Source of the DNA: Streptomyces hygroscopicus subsp. hygroscopicus
GTDB lineage: Bacteria; Actinomycetota; Actinomycetes; Streptomycetales; Streptomycetaceae
DNA length: 64,000 nt
Assembly: GCF_030269125.1 (NCBI RefSeq)
Contig: NZ_BSSM01000014.1
Coordinates: 124,001 to 188,000, forward strand
Direction: 5' to 3'
Each line of letters opens with the position of its first letter. The first letter of the stretch is position 1. Under the pieces are notes generated by a model. It saw nothing but the letters and a program-made list of their open reading frames with translations. It ran no database searches and had not been told where the DNA came from. Position numbers and translations under genes: made by a program. Positions 7,453 to 15,862 of this stretch are shown one piece after another.

Positions 7453-9489
7453 ATGTGGGACGACGCGTTTCCGAGTTTCCTGATCGGGCTGAGGGAGGGA
7501 CTCGAAGGCGGACTCATCGTCTCCATCCTGGTCGCCACCCTGGTGCGCGCCGAGGCGCGCTCCCGGCTGCCGCAGGTGTGGACGGGTGTACTGGCCGCCA
7601 TCGCCGTCGCGATGAGCTTCGGCGCGGTGCTCACCTTCACCGCCGCGTCCATGCCGGAGACCGCCCAGGAGGCATTCGGCGGCACCCTCAGCGTGATCGC
7701 CGTCGCGTTCGTCACCGCCATGGTGTTCTGGATGCGCCGCTCGGCCCGCAACCTCTCCAGCGAGCTGAGGCAGAAGGTCACCGGCGCCCTCGCCATGGGC
7801 TCCGGCATGCTGATCCTCACCTCCTTCCTGGCCGTCGGCCGCGAGGGCCTGGAGACCGCCCTCTTCCTGTGGACCACCGCCCAGGCGGCCGGTGAGTCCG
7901 CGGGCCCGCTGACCGGCGCCGCCATCGGCCTGGTCCTCGCGACCGGCCTGTGCTGGGGCCTGTACCGCCGGGTCCTGAAGATCAACCTGACGAAGTTCTT
8001 CACCGCCACCGGCGTCGTCCTCATCGTCATCGCCGCCGGCGTCCTCGGCTACGGCCTGCGCGACCTCCAGGAGGGCGGCGTGCTGCCCGGCGGGACGGCC
8101 TACGCCGTCGACCTCGCCGGCAGCATCGACGCGGGCTCCTGGTACAGCACCCTGATCCAGGGCGTCTTCAACCTGATGCCCACCATGACCTGGCTCCAGG
8201 TGATCGCCTACGTCGCCTACCTCGCCGTGGTGATGACCCTCTTCGTGCGCGGCGTGCGCGCCACCACCCCCAAGCCCGAGGCAGGGCGCGCGGCGGCGGA
8301 AGGCGCCGCCACGCCGAAGCCCGCGGCCCGGCGCCGCCCGGTCTGGGTCGTCCCGGCCGCCGTGGTCGCCGTACCCGCGGTGGTCGCCGGACTCTTCGTC
8401 GCCCTCGGCCGCCCCAAGCCCGCCGGGGACCAGACCGTCGCCGTCTCCGAGACCGACTGCGGCAAGGGCTTCACCGCGCCCAAGCCCGGCCGGCAGACCT
8501 TCCGGATGCGGAACACCGGCCGTCAGGCCGCCGAGGTCTACCTCGTGGACCCGTCGACCAACGCGGTCTACGGCGAGATCGAGGGCCTCGCCCCCGGCAC
8601 CACCCGCGACCTCGTCGCCACCGTCGCCGGCGGCACCTACGCCTGGCGTTGCGTCCCCGCGAGCGGCAGGGCCGTCACCTCCAAGCCGGTCACCGTCGCC
8701 GGCGGCGGCGCGGCCAGGCCGGTCGCCCCCGTCTCCGAGCAGGACCTCGCCGCGCCCCTGGCGTCGTACCGGACGTACGTCGGCAAGGGCCTGGACACCC
8801 TCGTCGCCCAGACCGGCGTCCTCCGGCGCGACATCGAGGGCGGCCACCTGGACAAGGCCCGCACCGACTGGCTCACGGCCCACCGCACCTACGCCTCCCT
8901 GGGCGCCGCCTACGGCACCTTCGAGGACTTCGACCAGAGGATCGACGGTCGCACCGACGGGCTGCCGGGCGGCGAACACGACAAGGACTTCACCGGTTTC
9001 CTGCGCCTGGAGTACGGCCTGTGGCACGGGCAGTCGGCCAAGGAACTGGCCGGGCCCGCCCGGCGGCTCAGCGCGGACGCGGCCGGGCTGCGCAAGGCGT
9101 TCCCGAGCCAGGACTTCGACCCGGGCGACCTGCCGCTGCGCGCCCACGAGATCCTGGAGAACACCCTCCAGTTCGAGCTGACCGGCGACACCGACGAGGG
9201 CAGCGGCACCAACCTCGCCACCGCCGACGCCAACCTGGCCGGCACCCGCGAACTGCTCACCGTCCTCGCGCCGCTGCTCACCCACCGCGCCCCCAAGGTG
9301 CTGCCCACCGTCGACAGCGACATCGACCGGGTGCAGAAGCTGCTGGACGCGGCCCACGACGGCACCCACTGGACCCCCGTCGAGAAGCTCTCCGCCGCCG
9401 ACCGGCAGCGCCTCGACGGGGCCACCGGCCAGCTCTTGGAGGACCTCGCCCCGATCCCGGACCTGCTGGAGATCCGGAAGTCCGCCTGA
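7453..9489 (+). CDS. efeUO: Fused EfeU-EfeO ferrous iron transporter (FTR1 permease + cupredoxin + M75 domain)
   Basis: 678 residues. The N-terminal ~270 residues form an FTR1-type permease with two REGLE iron-binding motifs (residues 14-18 and 130-134) and about seven membrane spans. A Pro/Ala linker and an extra hydrophobic segment (about 292-318) lead to an EfeO-like portion: a cupredoxin-like domain (about 325-420) and an M75/imelysin-type domain (about 430-678) with HKD-like and HEILENTLQFELTG features. Usually EfeU and EfeO are separate proteins; here a single frame carries both. The start at 7453 is preferred over an upstream ATG because the latter overlaps the iron box; GGGAGGG precedes it. 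The stop overlaps a TGATG before efeB. Confidence 0.88.
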   Translation: MWDDAFPSFLIGLREGLEGGLIVSILVATLVRAEARSRLPQVWTGVLAAIAVAMSFGAVLTFTAASMPETAQEAFGGTLSVIAVAFVTAMVFWMRRSARNLSSELRQKVTGALAMGSGMLILTSFLAVGREGLETALFLWTTAQAAGESAGPLTGAAIGLVLATGLCWGLYRRVLKINLTKFFTATGVVLIVIAAGVLGYGLRDLQEGGVLPGGTAYAVDLAGSIDAGSWYSTLIQGVFNLMPTMTWLQVIAYVAYLAVVMTLFVRGVRATTPKPEAGRAAAEGAATPKPAARRRPVWVVPAAVVAVPAVVAGLFVALGRPKPAGDQTVAVSETDCGKGFTAPKPGRQTFRMRNTGRQAAEVYLVDPSTNAVYGEIEGLAPGTTRDLVATVAGGTYAWRCVPASGRAVTSKPVTVAGGGAARPVAPVSEQDLAAPLASYRTYVGKGLDTLVAQTGVLRRDIEGGHLDKARTDWLTAHRTYASLGAAYGTFEDFDQRIDGRTDGLPGGEHDKDFTGFLRLEYGLWHGQSAKELAGPARRLSADAAGLRKAFPSQDFDPGDLPLRAHEILENTLQFELTGDTDEGSGTNLATADANLAGTRELLTVLAPLLTHRAPKVLPTVDSDIDRVQKLLDAAHDGTHWTPVEKLSAADRQRLDGATGQLLEDLAPIPDLLEIRKSA

Positions 9490-9527
9490 TGACCACCGCG
9501 CACCCGCACCCCGGAGGGAACCCGCCC

Positions 9528-10799
9528 ATGTCCACCGCCGACACGCCGTCCTGCCCCGTCGGGCCCGCCCGCCGCTCCTTCGTGCGCGGCGCGCTGGGCG
9601 CCGGTGCCGCGGGCGCGGTCCTGGCCGGCGGCGGCTTCGCGCTCGGCGCGAGCGGCGGCACGGCCGAGGCCCGCACGAGCGGCCCGGACGGTCGTACGAG
9701 GGTGCCGTTCCACGGCGTCCACCAGGCCGGGATCACCACCCCGCCGCCTGCCGCCGCCGCGTTCGTCTCCTTCGACGTCGTCGCCGACGACCGCGACGGC
9801 GTCGCCGACCTGCTGAGAACCATCACCGAGCGGGCCCGTTTCCTCACCTCCGGCGGGGTCCCCACCGACCTCGGCGTCGGCGCGCCGCCCTCCGACAACG
9901 GCATCCTCGGCCCCGCGGTGCCCGCGGACGGCCTCACCCTCACCGTCGGCGTGGGCCCCTCCCTGTTCGACGACCGCTACGGTCTCGCCAAGGCCAGGCC
10001 CGCCCGGCTGGTACCCATGCGGACCTTTCCGAACGACAACCTGAACCCGGCCGAGTGCCACGGCGACCTCTCGCTGCAGATCTGCGCGCAGAGCAGGGAC
10101 ACCGTGCTGCACGCGCTGCGCGACATCGCCCGGCACACCCGCGGCGCGATGCAGGTCAAGTGGCGCGTCGACGGCTTCCAGAACGCGCCGAGGCCCACCG
10201 GCGCCCAGCGCAACCTGCTCGGCTTCAAGGACGGAATCGCCAATCCGGACGTCAACTCCGCGCGCGAGACGAACCGGCTGGTCTGGGTCGGCGACGGCCA
10301 GGGCGAGCCCGCGTGGGCCGCCGGCGGCAGCTACCAGGTCATCCGCATCATCCGGATGCTGGTCGAGTTCTGGGACCGGGTCTCGCTCACCGAGCAGGAG
10401 AAGATGTTCGGCCGCCGCAAGGACACCGGCGCCCCGCTGGACGGCGCCGAGGAGACCGACGTCCCCAACTACGCCAAGGACCCGCACGGCAACGCGATCC
10501 CGCTGGACTCCCACATCCGCCTCGCCAACCCGCGCACCGCGAAGACGGACGGCTCCCGCATCCTGCGCCGCGGCTACAACTACGACCGGGGCGTGGACAA
10601 CGTCGGCAACCTCGACATGGGCCTCGTCTTCTGCTGCTACCAGCAGGACGTCAAGCGCCAGTTCGAGGCGGTGCAGACCCGGCTGATCGACGAGCCCCTG
10701 GTGGACTACATCTCCCCGACCGGCGGCGGCTACTTCTTCGCCCTGCCCGGCGTGCGGGGTGCCGAGGACTGGCTGGGCCGGGGCATGTTCTCCGCCTGA
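9528..10799 (+). CDS. efeB: EfeB, Tat-exported DyP-type heme peroxidase
   Basis: 423 residues. The N-terminus has a twin-arginine signal (ARRSFVRGAL, then an Ala/Gly-rich hydrophobic stretch). The mature part is a dye-decolorising peroxidase with GFKDGIANP, the GxxDG motif whose Asp is catalytic. EfeB oxidises ferrous iron or assists heme-iron handling outside the membrane, supplying EfeU/EfeO. The start at 9528 is chosen from GGAGGG nine bases upstream; an ATG at 9489 overlapping the efeUO stop is in frame but lacks a site and would place 13 extra residues before the Tat signal. A strong hairpin follows the gene, closing the efe operon. Confidence 0.92.
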   Translation: MSTADTPSCPVGPARRSFVRGALGAGAAGAVLAGGGFALGASGGTAEARTSGPDGRTRVPFHGVHQAGITTPPPAAAAFVSFDVVADDRDGVADLLRTITERARFLTSGGVPTDLGVGAPPSDNGILGPAVPADGLTLTVGVGPSLFDDRYGLAKARPARLVPMRTFPNDNLNPAECHGDLSLQICAQSRDTVLHALRDIARHTRGAMQVKWRVDGFQNAPRPTGAQRNLLGFKDGIANPDVNSARETNRLVWVGDGQGEPAWAAGGSYQVIRIIRMLVEFWDRVSLTEQEKMFGRRKDTGAPLDGAEETDVPNYAKDPHGNAIPLDSHIRLANPRTAKTDGSRILRRGYNYDRGVDNVGNLDMGLVFCCYQQDVKRQFEAVQTRLIDEPLVDYISPTGGGYFFALPGVRGAEDWLGRGMFSA

Positions 10800-10837
10800 C
10801 CGGACCCGCGGCCTGCGGGCCGGGCCCCGCCGCTTCG

Positions 10838-10867
10838 CCGCTCCCCCGCCCGGGGGAGCGGCCTTTT
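10838..10867 (+). terminator. Intrinsic terminator after efeB
   Basis: Perfect 10-bp stem CCGCTCCCCC / GGGGGAGCGG with a 4-base loop, followed by CCTTTTCC. It lies 38 bases after the efeB stop. Confidence 0.75.
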
Positions 10868-10917
10868 CCCGTTCATGGTCTTTTCCTGACCATGGGGAAG
10901 GTCTGCCGCCGCCTTTA

Positions 10918-10934
10918 CTGCACATGAGTTGCAG
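10918..10934. promoter_or_regulatory. Candidate nickel-responsive operator (Nur-box-like) before the NiCoT gene
   Basis: CTGCACATGAGTTGCAG is a 17-base dyad (CTGCA-N7-TGCAG); read as 6-5-6 it is cTGCAc-N5-tTGCAg, resembling the Streptomyces Nur box tTGCaa-N5-ttGCAA. It lies about 70-85 bases before the permease start. Confidence 0.45.
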
Positions 10935-10953
10935 GTACGACATGATGGCACCA

Positions 10954-10970
10954 GGCTGCGGTGTGCAGCC
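10954..10970. promoter_or_regulatory. Second dyad before the NiCoT gene
   Basis: GGCTGC-GGTGT-GCAGCC is a perfect 6-5-6 dyad, 36 bases (start to start) downstream of the first dyad and 33 bases before the NiCoT start. The same 6-5-6 geometry with a central TGC/GCA core suggests both sites bind one dimeric regulator. Confidence 0.4.
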
Positions 10971-11002
10971 GTACCCGTACCAAGTGAGGAACGACCTTCC
11001 CG

Positions 11003-12154
11003 ATGACGGCCGCCCCTGGTCCCGCTCCGTCCCTCCCCGCACAGGCCGACGCCGACTCGTCGGCCTGGCAACGCGTCCGACGCTCCATGACGCGCCAGGA
11101 GTGGATCAGGGTCGGCTCGATGGCCGCCTTCGTGCTGGCCCTGCACGTCGTCGGCTGGGGCACGCTCGTCGGCGTCATCGCGCCGCAGCACTTCAGTGTC
11201 GGCGGCGAGTCCTTCGGCATCGGCATCGGTGTAACCGCCTACACCCTGGGCATGCGGCACGCCTTCGACGCCGACCACATCGCGGCCATCGACAACACCA
11301 CCCGCAAGCTCATGGGCTCGGGGCAGCGCCCGCTGTCCGTCGGCTTCTGGTTCTCCCTCGGCCACTCCAGCATCGTCTTCGGCCTCGCCCTGCTTCTGTC
11401 CCTGGGCATGAAGACGCTGGCCGGACCGGTCCGGGACGACCACTCGCACCTCCACCAGGTCACCAGCCTCGTCGGTACGACCGTCTCCGGCGCCTTCCTC
11501 TACCTCATCGCCGGGATCAACCTCGTCATCCTCGCCGGCATCTGGAAGGTGTTCCGCGGGATGCGCACCGGCCACTACGACGAGGCCGCCCTGGAGGCCC
11601 ACCTCGACAACCGGGGCTTCATGAACCGCCTGCTGGGCCGGGTCACCGGCGCGGTCGGCAAGCCCTGGCAGATGTACCCGCTGGGGCTGCTGTTCGGGCT
11701 CGGCTTCGACACGGCGACCGAGATCGCCCTCCTCGTCCTCGCGGGCTCCGGCGCCGCCTCCGGACTGCCCTGGTACGCCATCCTCACCCTGCCGGTGCTG
11801 TTCGCGGCCGGCATGTCGCTGCTGGACACCATCGACGGCTCGTTCATGAACTTCGCCTACGGCTGGGCGTTCTCCAAGCCGGTGCGCAAGGTCTACTACA
11901 ACCTCACCATCACCGGTCTGTCCGTCGCCGTGGCCCTGATCATCGGCTCCGTCGAACTCCTCGGCCTGCTCGCCGACAGGATGGACCTGCACGGCTTCTT
12001 CTGGGACTGGGTCGCGGGGCTCGACCTCAACACGGTCGGCTTCGTCATCGTCGGCCTGTTCTTCGCCACCTGGGCGCTCGCGCTGCTGGTGTGGAAGGCG
12101 GGCCGCATCGAGGAGAAGTGGACCGCGGGCCTGGCCGAGCGGTCCGCCGACTGA
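11003..12154 (+). CDS. NiCoT family nickel/cobalt permease
   Basis: 383 residues with eight or so membrane spans. The family signature RHAFDADHI (HX4DH) lies in the second span (about residues 90-98), followed by LGHSS, LGFDTATE and TIDGSFMNFAYGW, which are the other conserved NiCoT segments. These proteins import Ni2+ and/or Co2+ with high affinity, for urease, Ni-superoxide dismutase, hydrogenase or cobalamin. A His-containing loop (DDHSHLH) may help metal capture. No cobalamin riboswitch is evident upstream; instead two dyads are present. Start: ATG with GAGGA 12 bases upstream. It stands alone between a terminator and DUF5709. Confidence 0.93.
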   Translation: MTAAPGPAPSLPAQADADSSAWQRVRRSMTRQEWIRVGSMAAFVLALHVVGWGTLVGVIAPQHFSVGGESFGIGIGVTAYTLGMRHAFDADHIAAIDNTTRKLMGSGQRPLSVGFWFSLGHSSIVFGLALLLSLGMKTLAGPVRDDHSHLHQVTSLVGTTVSGAFLYLIAGINLVILAGIWKVFRGMRTGHYDEAALEAHLDNRGFMNRLLGRVTGAVGKPWQMYPLGLLFGLGFDTATEIALLVLAGSGAASGLPWYAILTLPVLFAAGMSLLDTIDGSFMNFAYGWAFSKPVRKVYYNLTITGLSVAVALIIGSVELLGLLADRMDLHGFFWDWVAGLDLNTVGFVIVGLFFATWALALLVWKAGRIEEKWTAGLAERSAD

Positions 12155-12275
12155 AGCCGGTCGCGCCGGCGCGGGCGCGGCGGGCGCGCCGACCGGATCC
12201 GGCTCGGCGGGGTTGACGTCCCGGCTGCGGGAAACGCGGACCGGGACCGCCGCGCGAGCACGGAAGGAGGCGACG

Positions 12276-12746
12276 ATGAGCGAAGCGCAGACTCCCATGG
12301 GGGACGACGCCTACCAGCCCACCGGGACCAACGAGGAGCAGGCGGACGCCGCGCCCCTCGACCCCGAGGACGCGGTCGGCGAACGCTCCTACGACGACAT
12401 GCTCGACGAGGGCTACTCCCCGCCCGAACGCCCCCTCGGCGTCACCAGACACGGCACCACCGCCGCCGAGCAGCGCGAGGGCGAGACCCTCGACGAGCGA
12501 CTCCGGCAGGAGGTCCCGGAGACGGGCGGACCGGTCGGCGACGACATCGGCGACCTGCCCGGTGGCGAGGGCGAGCCCCTCGACCCCGAGGCGGGCGACG
12601 TGCGGGCGGGCCGGCTGGTGGCCCCGGACGAGGGCGCGCACGCCGACACCACCAAGGAGGAGGTCGCCGAGGACGTGGGCATCGACGGCGGAGCGGCGGG
12701 CGCGGAGGAGGCCGCGGTGCATGTCGTACCGGACGAGCCCGACTGA
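12276..12746 (+). CDS. DUF5709 family acidic protein
   Basis: 156 residues, strongly acidic and probably largely disordered, with the DUF5709 hallmark SYDDMLDEGYSPPERPLGVT and LDERLRQEVPE. No membrane segment or signal is visible, so it is cytosolic. Function is unknown; such genes are widespread in Streptomyces. AAGGAGG lies seven bases before the ATG. It is followed by a strong bidirectional hairpin. Confidence 0.85.
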   Translation: MSEAQTPMGDDAYQPTGTNEEQADAAPLDPEDAVGERSYDDMLDEGYSPPERPLGVTRHGTTAAEQREGETLDERLRQEVPETGGPVGDDIGDLPGGEGEPLDPEAGDVRAGRLVAPDEGAHADTTKEEVAEDVGIDGGAAGAEEAAVHVVPDEPD

Positions 12747-12847
12747 CCGGCCGGCGGTGGACCGACCTGCCCAAGGGTGTGCGGAACCACGCGACCGGCC
12801 ACCGACGAGCGGCGGCCCACGACGCGCGGCGACCCCCTGAACGGCAC

Positions 12848-12891
12848 ACGGGCACCGGCCGGGCTTCGCTCGCCGCCCGGCCGGTGCCCGT
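12848..12891. terminator. Bidirectional terminator between convergent genes
   Basis: Perfect 16-bp stem ACGGGCACCGGCCGGG / CCCGGCCGGTGCCCGT with a 12-base loop, followed by CGGAAAAACC. It sits between the 3' ends of the DUF5709 gene and the small minus-strand gene. Confidence 0.8.
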
Positions 12892-12900
12892 CGGAAAAAC

Positions 12901-13107
12901 CTATGGCAGAAGCTTCTCGATCGCCGACGGACCCTCCGTCTCCAGCTTGCGGCGCGCCCAGTCGAGCGTCTTCGGGGTGACGTCCCTGCCGGCCGCCATG
13001 ACCAGGTCCTCCGGGGTGACGTCCCGCTGGGGAGCCGAGTGGAGCAGGGAGTCCGGGGTGCGGTGGTCGTCGGGCGACCTGGACCCTCCACTTGCGGATG
13101 TCGACAT
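12901..13107 (-). CDS. Small conserved hypothetical protein (68 aa)
   Basis: 68 residues from the ATG at 13107, which has a perfect GAGGAGGAGG site four bases away; upstream in-frame codons have none. The protein has a Ser/Gly-rich N-terminus and two similar heptads, DVTPEDLV and DVTPKTLD, 14 residues or so apart, then an amphipathic helix (ARRKLETEGPSAIEKLL). No known family is recognised. It is likely cytosolic; it may interact with a partner through the repeated motif, but that is inference. Confidence 0.7.
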   Translation of the reverse strand: MSTSASGGSRSPDDHRTPDSLLHSAPQRDVTPEDLVMAAGRDVTPKTLDWARRKLETEGPSAIEKLLP

Positions 13108-13315
13108 GTTGCCTCCTCCTCGGTCCGGATGAGCGCATCCGTGCCGGTGCCGCCGAACGGCGCACACTCTCACCATTGCCCGCCGCGGCGCACCCTGCAT
13201 CCGGAAGGCGCCGCGGCGACGGGTGCCGTTCGCCTGCCCGCACCACGGCGTCGTACTCGCTCCTAGGCTGGAGACATCGCGGACCACGTCGCGCACCCGC
13301 ACCGGGAGGCCGCCG

Positions 13316-15160
13316 ATGAGCCAGACGCCGTTCCCCGCGGACACCTCCGCGAGCCCCCGCTACCTGCCGATCGCCGAGCACGGGCTGATCGGCGACCTGC
13401 GCAGTGTCGCCCTGGTGGGCAGCAACGGCACCATCGACTGGTACTGCTCGCCGTCCTTCGACTCGCCCAGCGTCTTCGCGGCCATCCTGGACGCCGAGCG
13501 CGGCGGCTGCTTCGAACTGGCCGCCGCCGTCCCGGCCCGCACCAAGCAGTTCTACTTCCCCGACACCAACGTGCTGATCACCCGTTTCTTCACCGAGGAG
13601 GGGGTCGGCGAGGTGCAGGACTTCATGCCCGTCACCGCCGGTCCCGGGCAGCCCTGCGAGACGGTGCGGCACCGGCTGATCCGGCGGGTGGTGTGCGTGC
13701 GCGGCCGGGTGCCCTTCCGCGCCCTCGTCGCCCCGCGCTTCGACTACGGCGCCGCCCCGCACAGCGTCCGCGAGACGGACGGAATACTGCTGTTCGAGTC
13801 GCCGGACCTGGCGCTCGCCCTGACCGCCACCGTCGCCATGGAGTGCGACGGCCGCGACGCGCGCGCGGAGTTCAAGCTCGGCGAGGGCGAGACGGCGGTG
13901 TTCGCCCTCGACCAGGCCGGCGCGGCGATCGCCCCGCGCGGCTGCGCCCACGCGGAGGCCGAGCACGAGTTCAACGCGACCGTCGCCTACTGGCGGCGCT
14001 GGCTGCACCAGTCCCGCTACCGGGGCCGCTGGCGCGAGATGGTGCACCGCTCCGCCCTCACCCTCAAGCTGCTCACCTACGCCCCGACCGGCGCCATCGT
14101 CGCCGCCCCCACCACCAGCCTGCCCGAGCAGCTCGGCGGCGAGCGCAACTGGGACTACCGGTACGTGTGGGTGCGCGACGCCGCCTTCGCCGTCTACGCG
14201 CTGCTGCGGCTCGGCTTCAGCGGCGAGGCCGAGGCGTTCATGCGCTTCCTGACCACCAGCATCAGCCCCGGCGACGGCGCCGCCTCCGGCCCGTTGCAGA
14301 TCATGTACGGCATCGACGGGCGCACCGATCTGCCCGAACGCGAGCTGCCCCATCTGGAGGGCCACCAGGGCTCGGCCCCGGTCCGGGTCGGCAACGCCGC
14401 CGCCGACCAGCTCCAGCTCGACATCTACGGCGCCCTGATCGACTCCGTCTACCTCTACGACAAATGGGCCCAGCCCATCTCCAGCGGGCAGTGGGACGAC
14501 GTGACCCAGCTGGTCGAATGGGTCTGCCGGAACTGGGACCAGCCGGACGAGGGCGTGTGGGAGACCCGCGGCGGCCGCAAGAACTTCCTGTACTCGCGGC
14601 TGATGTGCTGGGTCGCCGTGGAGCGCGCCATCCGGCTCGCCAACCGGCGCGGGCTGCCCGCCGAACTGCTCCGCTGGCGCCAGACCCGGGACGCCATCTA
14701 CCGGCGGATCATGGACCGCGGCTGGTCGAAGCGGCGGAACGCCTTCGTGCAGCACGAGGACGGCGACGTGCTGGACGCCTCCGTGCTGATGATGCCGCTC
14801 GCCAAGTTCATCGCCCCCACCGATCCCAAGTGGCTGGCCACCCTGGACGCCCTCACCGAGGAACTCGTCTCCGACTCGCTGGTCTACCGCTACGACCCCC
14901 TGGTCAGCCCCGACGGGCTGCGCGGCGACGAGGGCACCTTCTCCATCTGCTCCTTCTGGTACGTCGAGGCACTGGTGCGGGCGGGCCGGCTCGACGAGGC
15001 CCGGCTGGCCTTCGAGAAGATGCTCACCTACGCCAACCATCTCGGCCTGTACGCCGAGGAGATCGGCCGCACCGGCGAGCAACAGGGCAACTTCCCGCAG
15101 GCGTTCACCCACCTCTCGCTGATCAGCGCCGCCTTCAACCTCGACCGCGCCCTCGGCTGA
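13316..15160 (+). CDS. GH15 family glycoside hydrolase (glucoamylase/trehalase type)
   Basis: 614 residues. The N-terminal beta domain begins with the typical YLPIAEHGLIGDLRSVALVG and NGTIDWYC. The (alpha/alpha)6 barrel shows ERNWDYRYVWVRDAAFA, the conserved substrate-binding segment, DEGVWETRGG with the general-acid Glu region (GVWE), and EEIGRTGEQQGNFPQAFTHLSLI carrying the general-base Glu region. Actinobacterial GH15 proteins include trehalases and alpha-glucan hydrolases; substrate cannot be decided. No signal peptide is visible, so it is cytosolic and might act on trehalose or storage glucan. The ATG has GGGAGG upstream; a following small gene is 85 bases away. Confidence 0.92.
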   Translation: MSQTPFPADTSASPRYLPIAEHGLIGDLRSVALVGSNGTIDWYCSPSFDSPSVFAAILDAERGGCFELAAAVPARTKQFYFPDTNVLITRFFTEEGVGEVQDFMPVTAGPGQPCETVRHRLIRRVVCVRGRVPFRALVAPRFDYGAAPHSVRETDGILLFESPDLALALTATVAMECDGRDARAEFKLGEGETAVFALDQAGAAIAPRGCAHAEAEHEFNATVAYWRRWLHQSRYRGRWREMVHRSALTLKLLTYAPTGAIVAAPTTSLPEQLGGERNWDYRYVWVRDAAFAVYALLRLGFSGEAEAFMRFLTTSISPGDGAASGPLQIMYGIDGRTDLPERELPHLEGHQGSAPVRVGNAAADQLQLDIYGALIDSVYLYDKWAQPISSGQWDDVTQLVEWVCRNWDQPDEGVWETRGGRKNFLYSRLMCWVAVERAIRLANRRGLPAELLRWRQTRDAIYRRIMDRGWSKRRNAFVQHEDGDVLDASVLMMPLAKFIAPTDPKWLATLDALTEELVSDSLVYRYDPLVSPDGLRGDEGTFSICSFWYVEALVRAGRLDEARLAFEKMLTYANHLGLYAEEIGRTGEQQGNFPQAFTHLSLISAAFNLDRALG

Positions 15161-15245
15161 CCCGACGGCCCGTGTGTCCGCAGGTGGCCCGGGTACCCGG
15201 GCCGCGAAAGGCGACAGACGGGGTCGACAGAAGGAGGAGACCCGC

Positions 15246-15479
15246 ATGACCAGCACCAGCGAGACCGGCCACCTCACCGGCACGCGGGACAAGGACTACA
15301 ACCTGATCTGGTACGTCGAGTCGTGTCTGAACAACGCCCTGCGCCTGGAGACCTACATCCAGGACGCCGAGCGCGACGGCGACAACGAGACCGCGGAACT
15401 GTTCCGCAAGGCACAGGCCGACAGCCGCAAGGGCGCCGAACTGGGCAAGCAGCTGCTGCGCTCGCGCCTCGGCGGCTGA
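15246..15479 (+). CDS. Small conserved hypothetical protein (77 aa)
   Basis: 77 residues from an ATG with AAGGAGGAGA just upstream. Apart from a Thr/Ser-rich start it is one predicted helical hairpin: DYNLIWYVESCLNNALRLETYIQDAERDGD followed by AELFRKAQADSRKGAELGKQLLRSRL. This resembles short helical proteins related to ferritin-like or stress-associated folds, but no family is claimed. It is likely cotranscribed with the GH15 gene and is followed by a terminator. Confidence 0.75.
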   Translation: MTSTSETGHLTGTRDKDYNLIWYVESCLNNALRLETYIQDAERDGDNETAELFRKAQADSRKGAELGKQLLRSRLGG

Positions 15480-15494
15480 CCGCACCACCGGAGA

Positions 15495-15522
15495 CCGGGA
15501 CGGGCCGGCGGGCCCGTCCCGG
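15495..15522 (+). terminator. Intrinsic terminator-like hairpin
   Basis: Perfect 12-bp stem CCGGGACGGGCC / GGCCCGTCCCGG with a 4-base loop, 15 bases after the stop of the 77-residue gene. Confidence 0.7.
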
Positions 15523-15862
15523 CTTCACGGTGCCGCGGTGGGGACGCGGCCGGCGTGGCGAAGTCGCCGCCGCGCGGGCCCCGTTGACGACGAGCGAGAT
15601 CTCGTACCGGCGGCGCGGCCCAACGACGGGTGGCGGTGTGGTCGAAGCCGGTGACTTGGGTGAGGGCGCCTCGGGGAACAGGAGAGTGGCGGTGATACCG
15701 GGTGACGGGCGTGGCGCCCGGCGGCGCGGGTGACGTCGCCGCGCCCGGCCACGGCGAGCAGCCGGGCCGAGTGCCCGGTGCCCGGCTTCGGCGAGCCTCG
15801 CGGACGGCGGGGATCGCCGGAGCCCCCCACCGCCGCCTGGCACGCGAGACGGACGGCACGGT
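15523..15862. other. Spacer of 340 bp with no supported gene
   Basis: No frame on either strand combines a start, a ribosome-binding site and plausible composition. Codon-like patches exist on the minus strand but are interrupted. Nothing further is recognised. Confidence 0.6.

Noticed and set aside
10870..11002. Cobalamin riboswitch before the NiCoT gene
   Set aside because: The leader is too short and the B12-box was not seen; two protein-type dyads are present instead.
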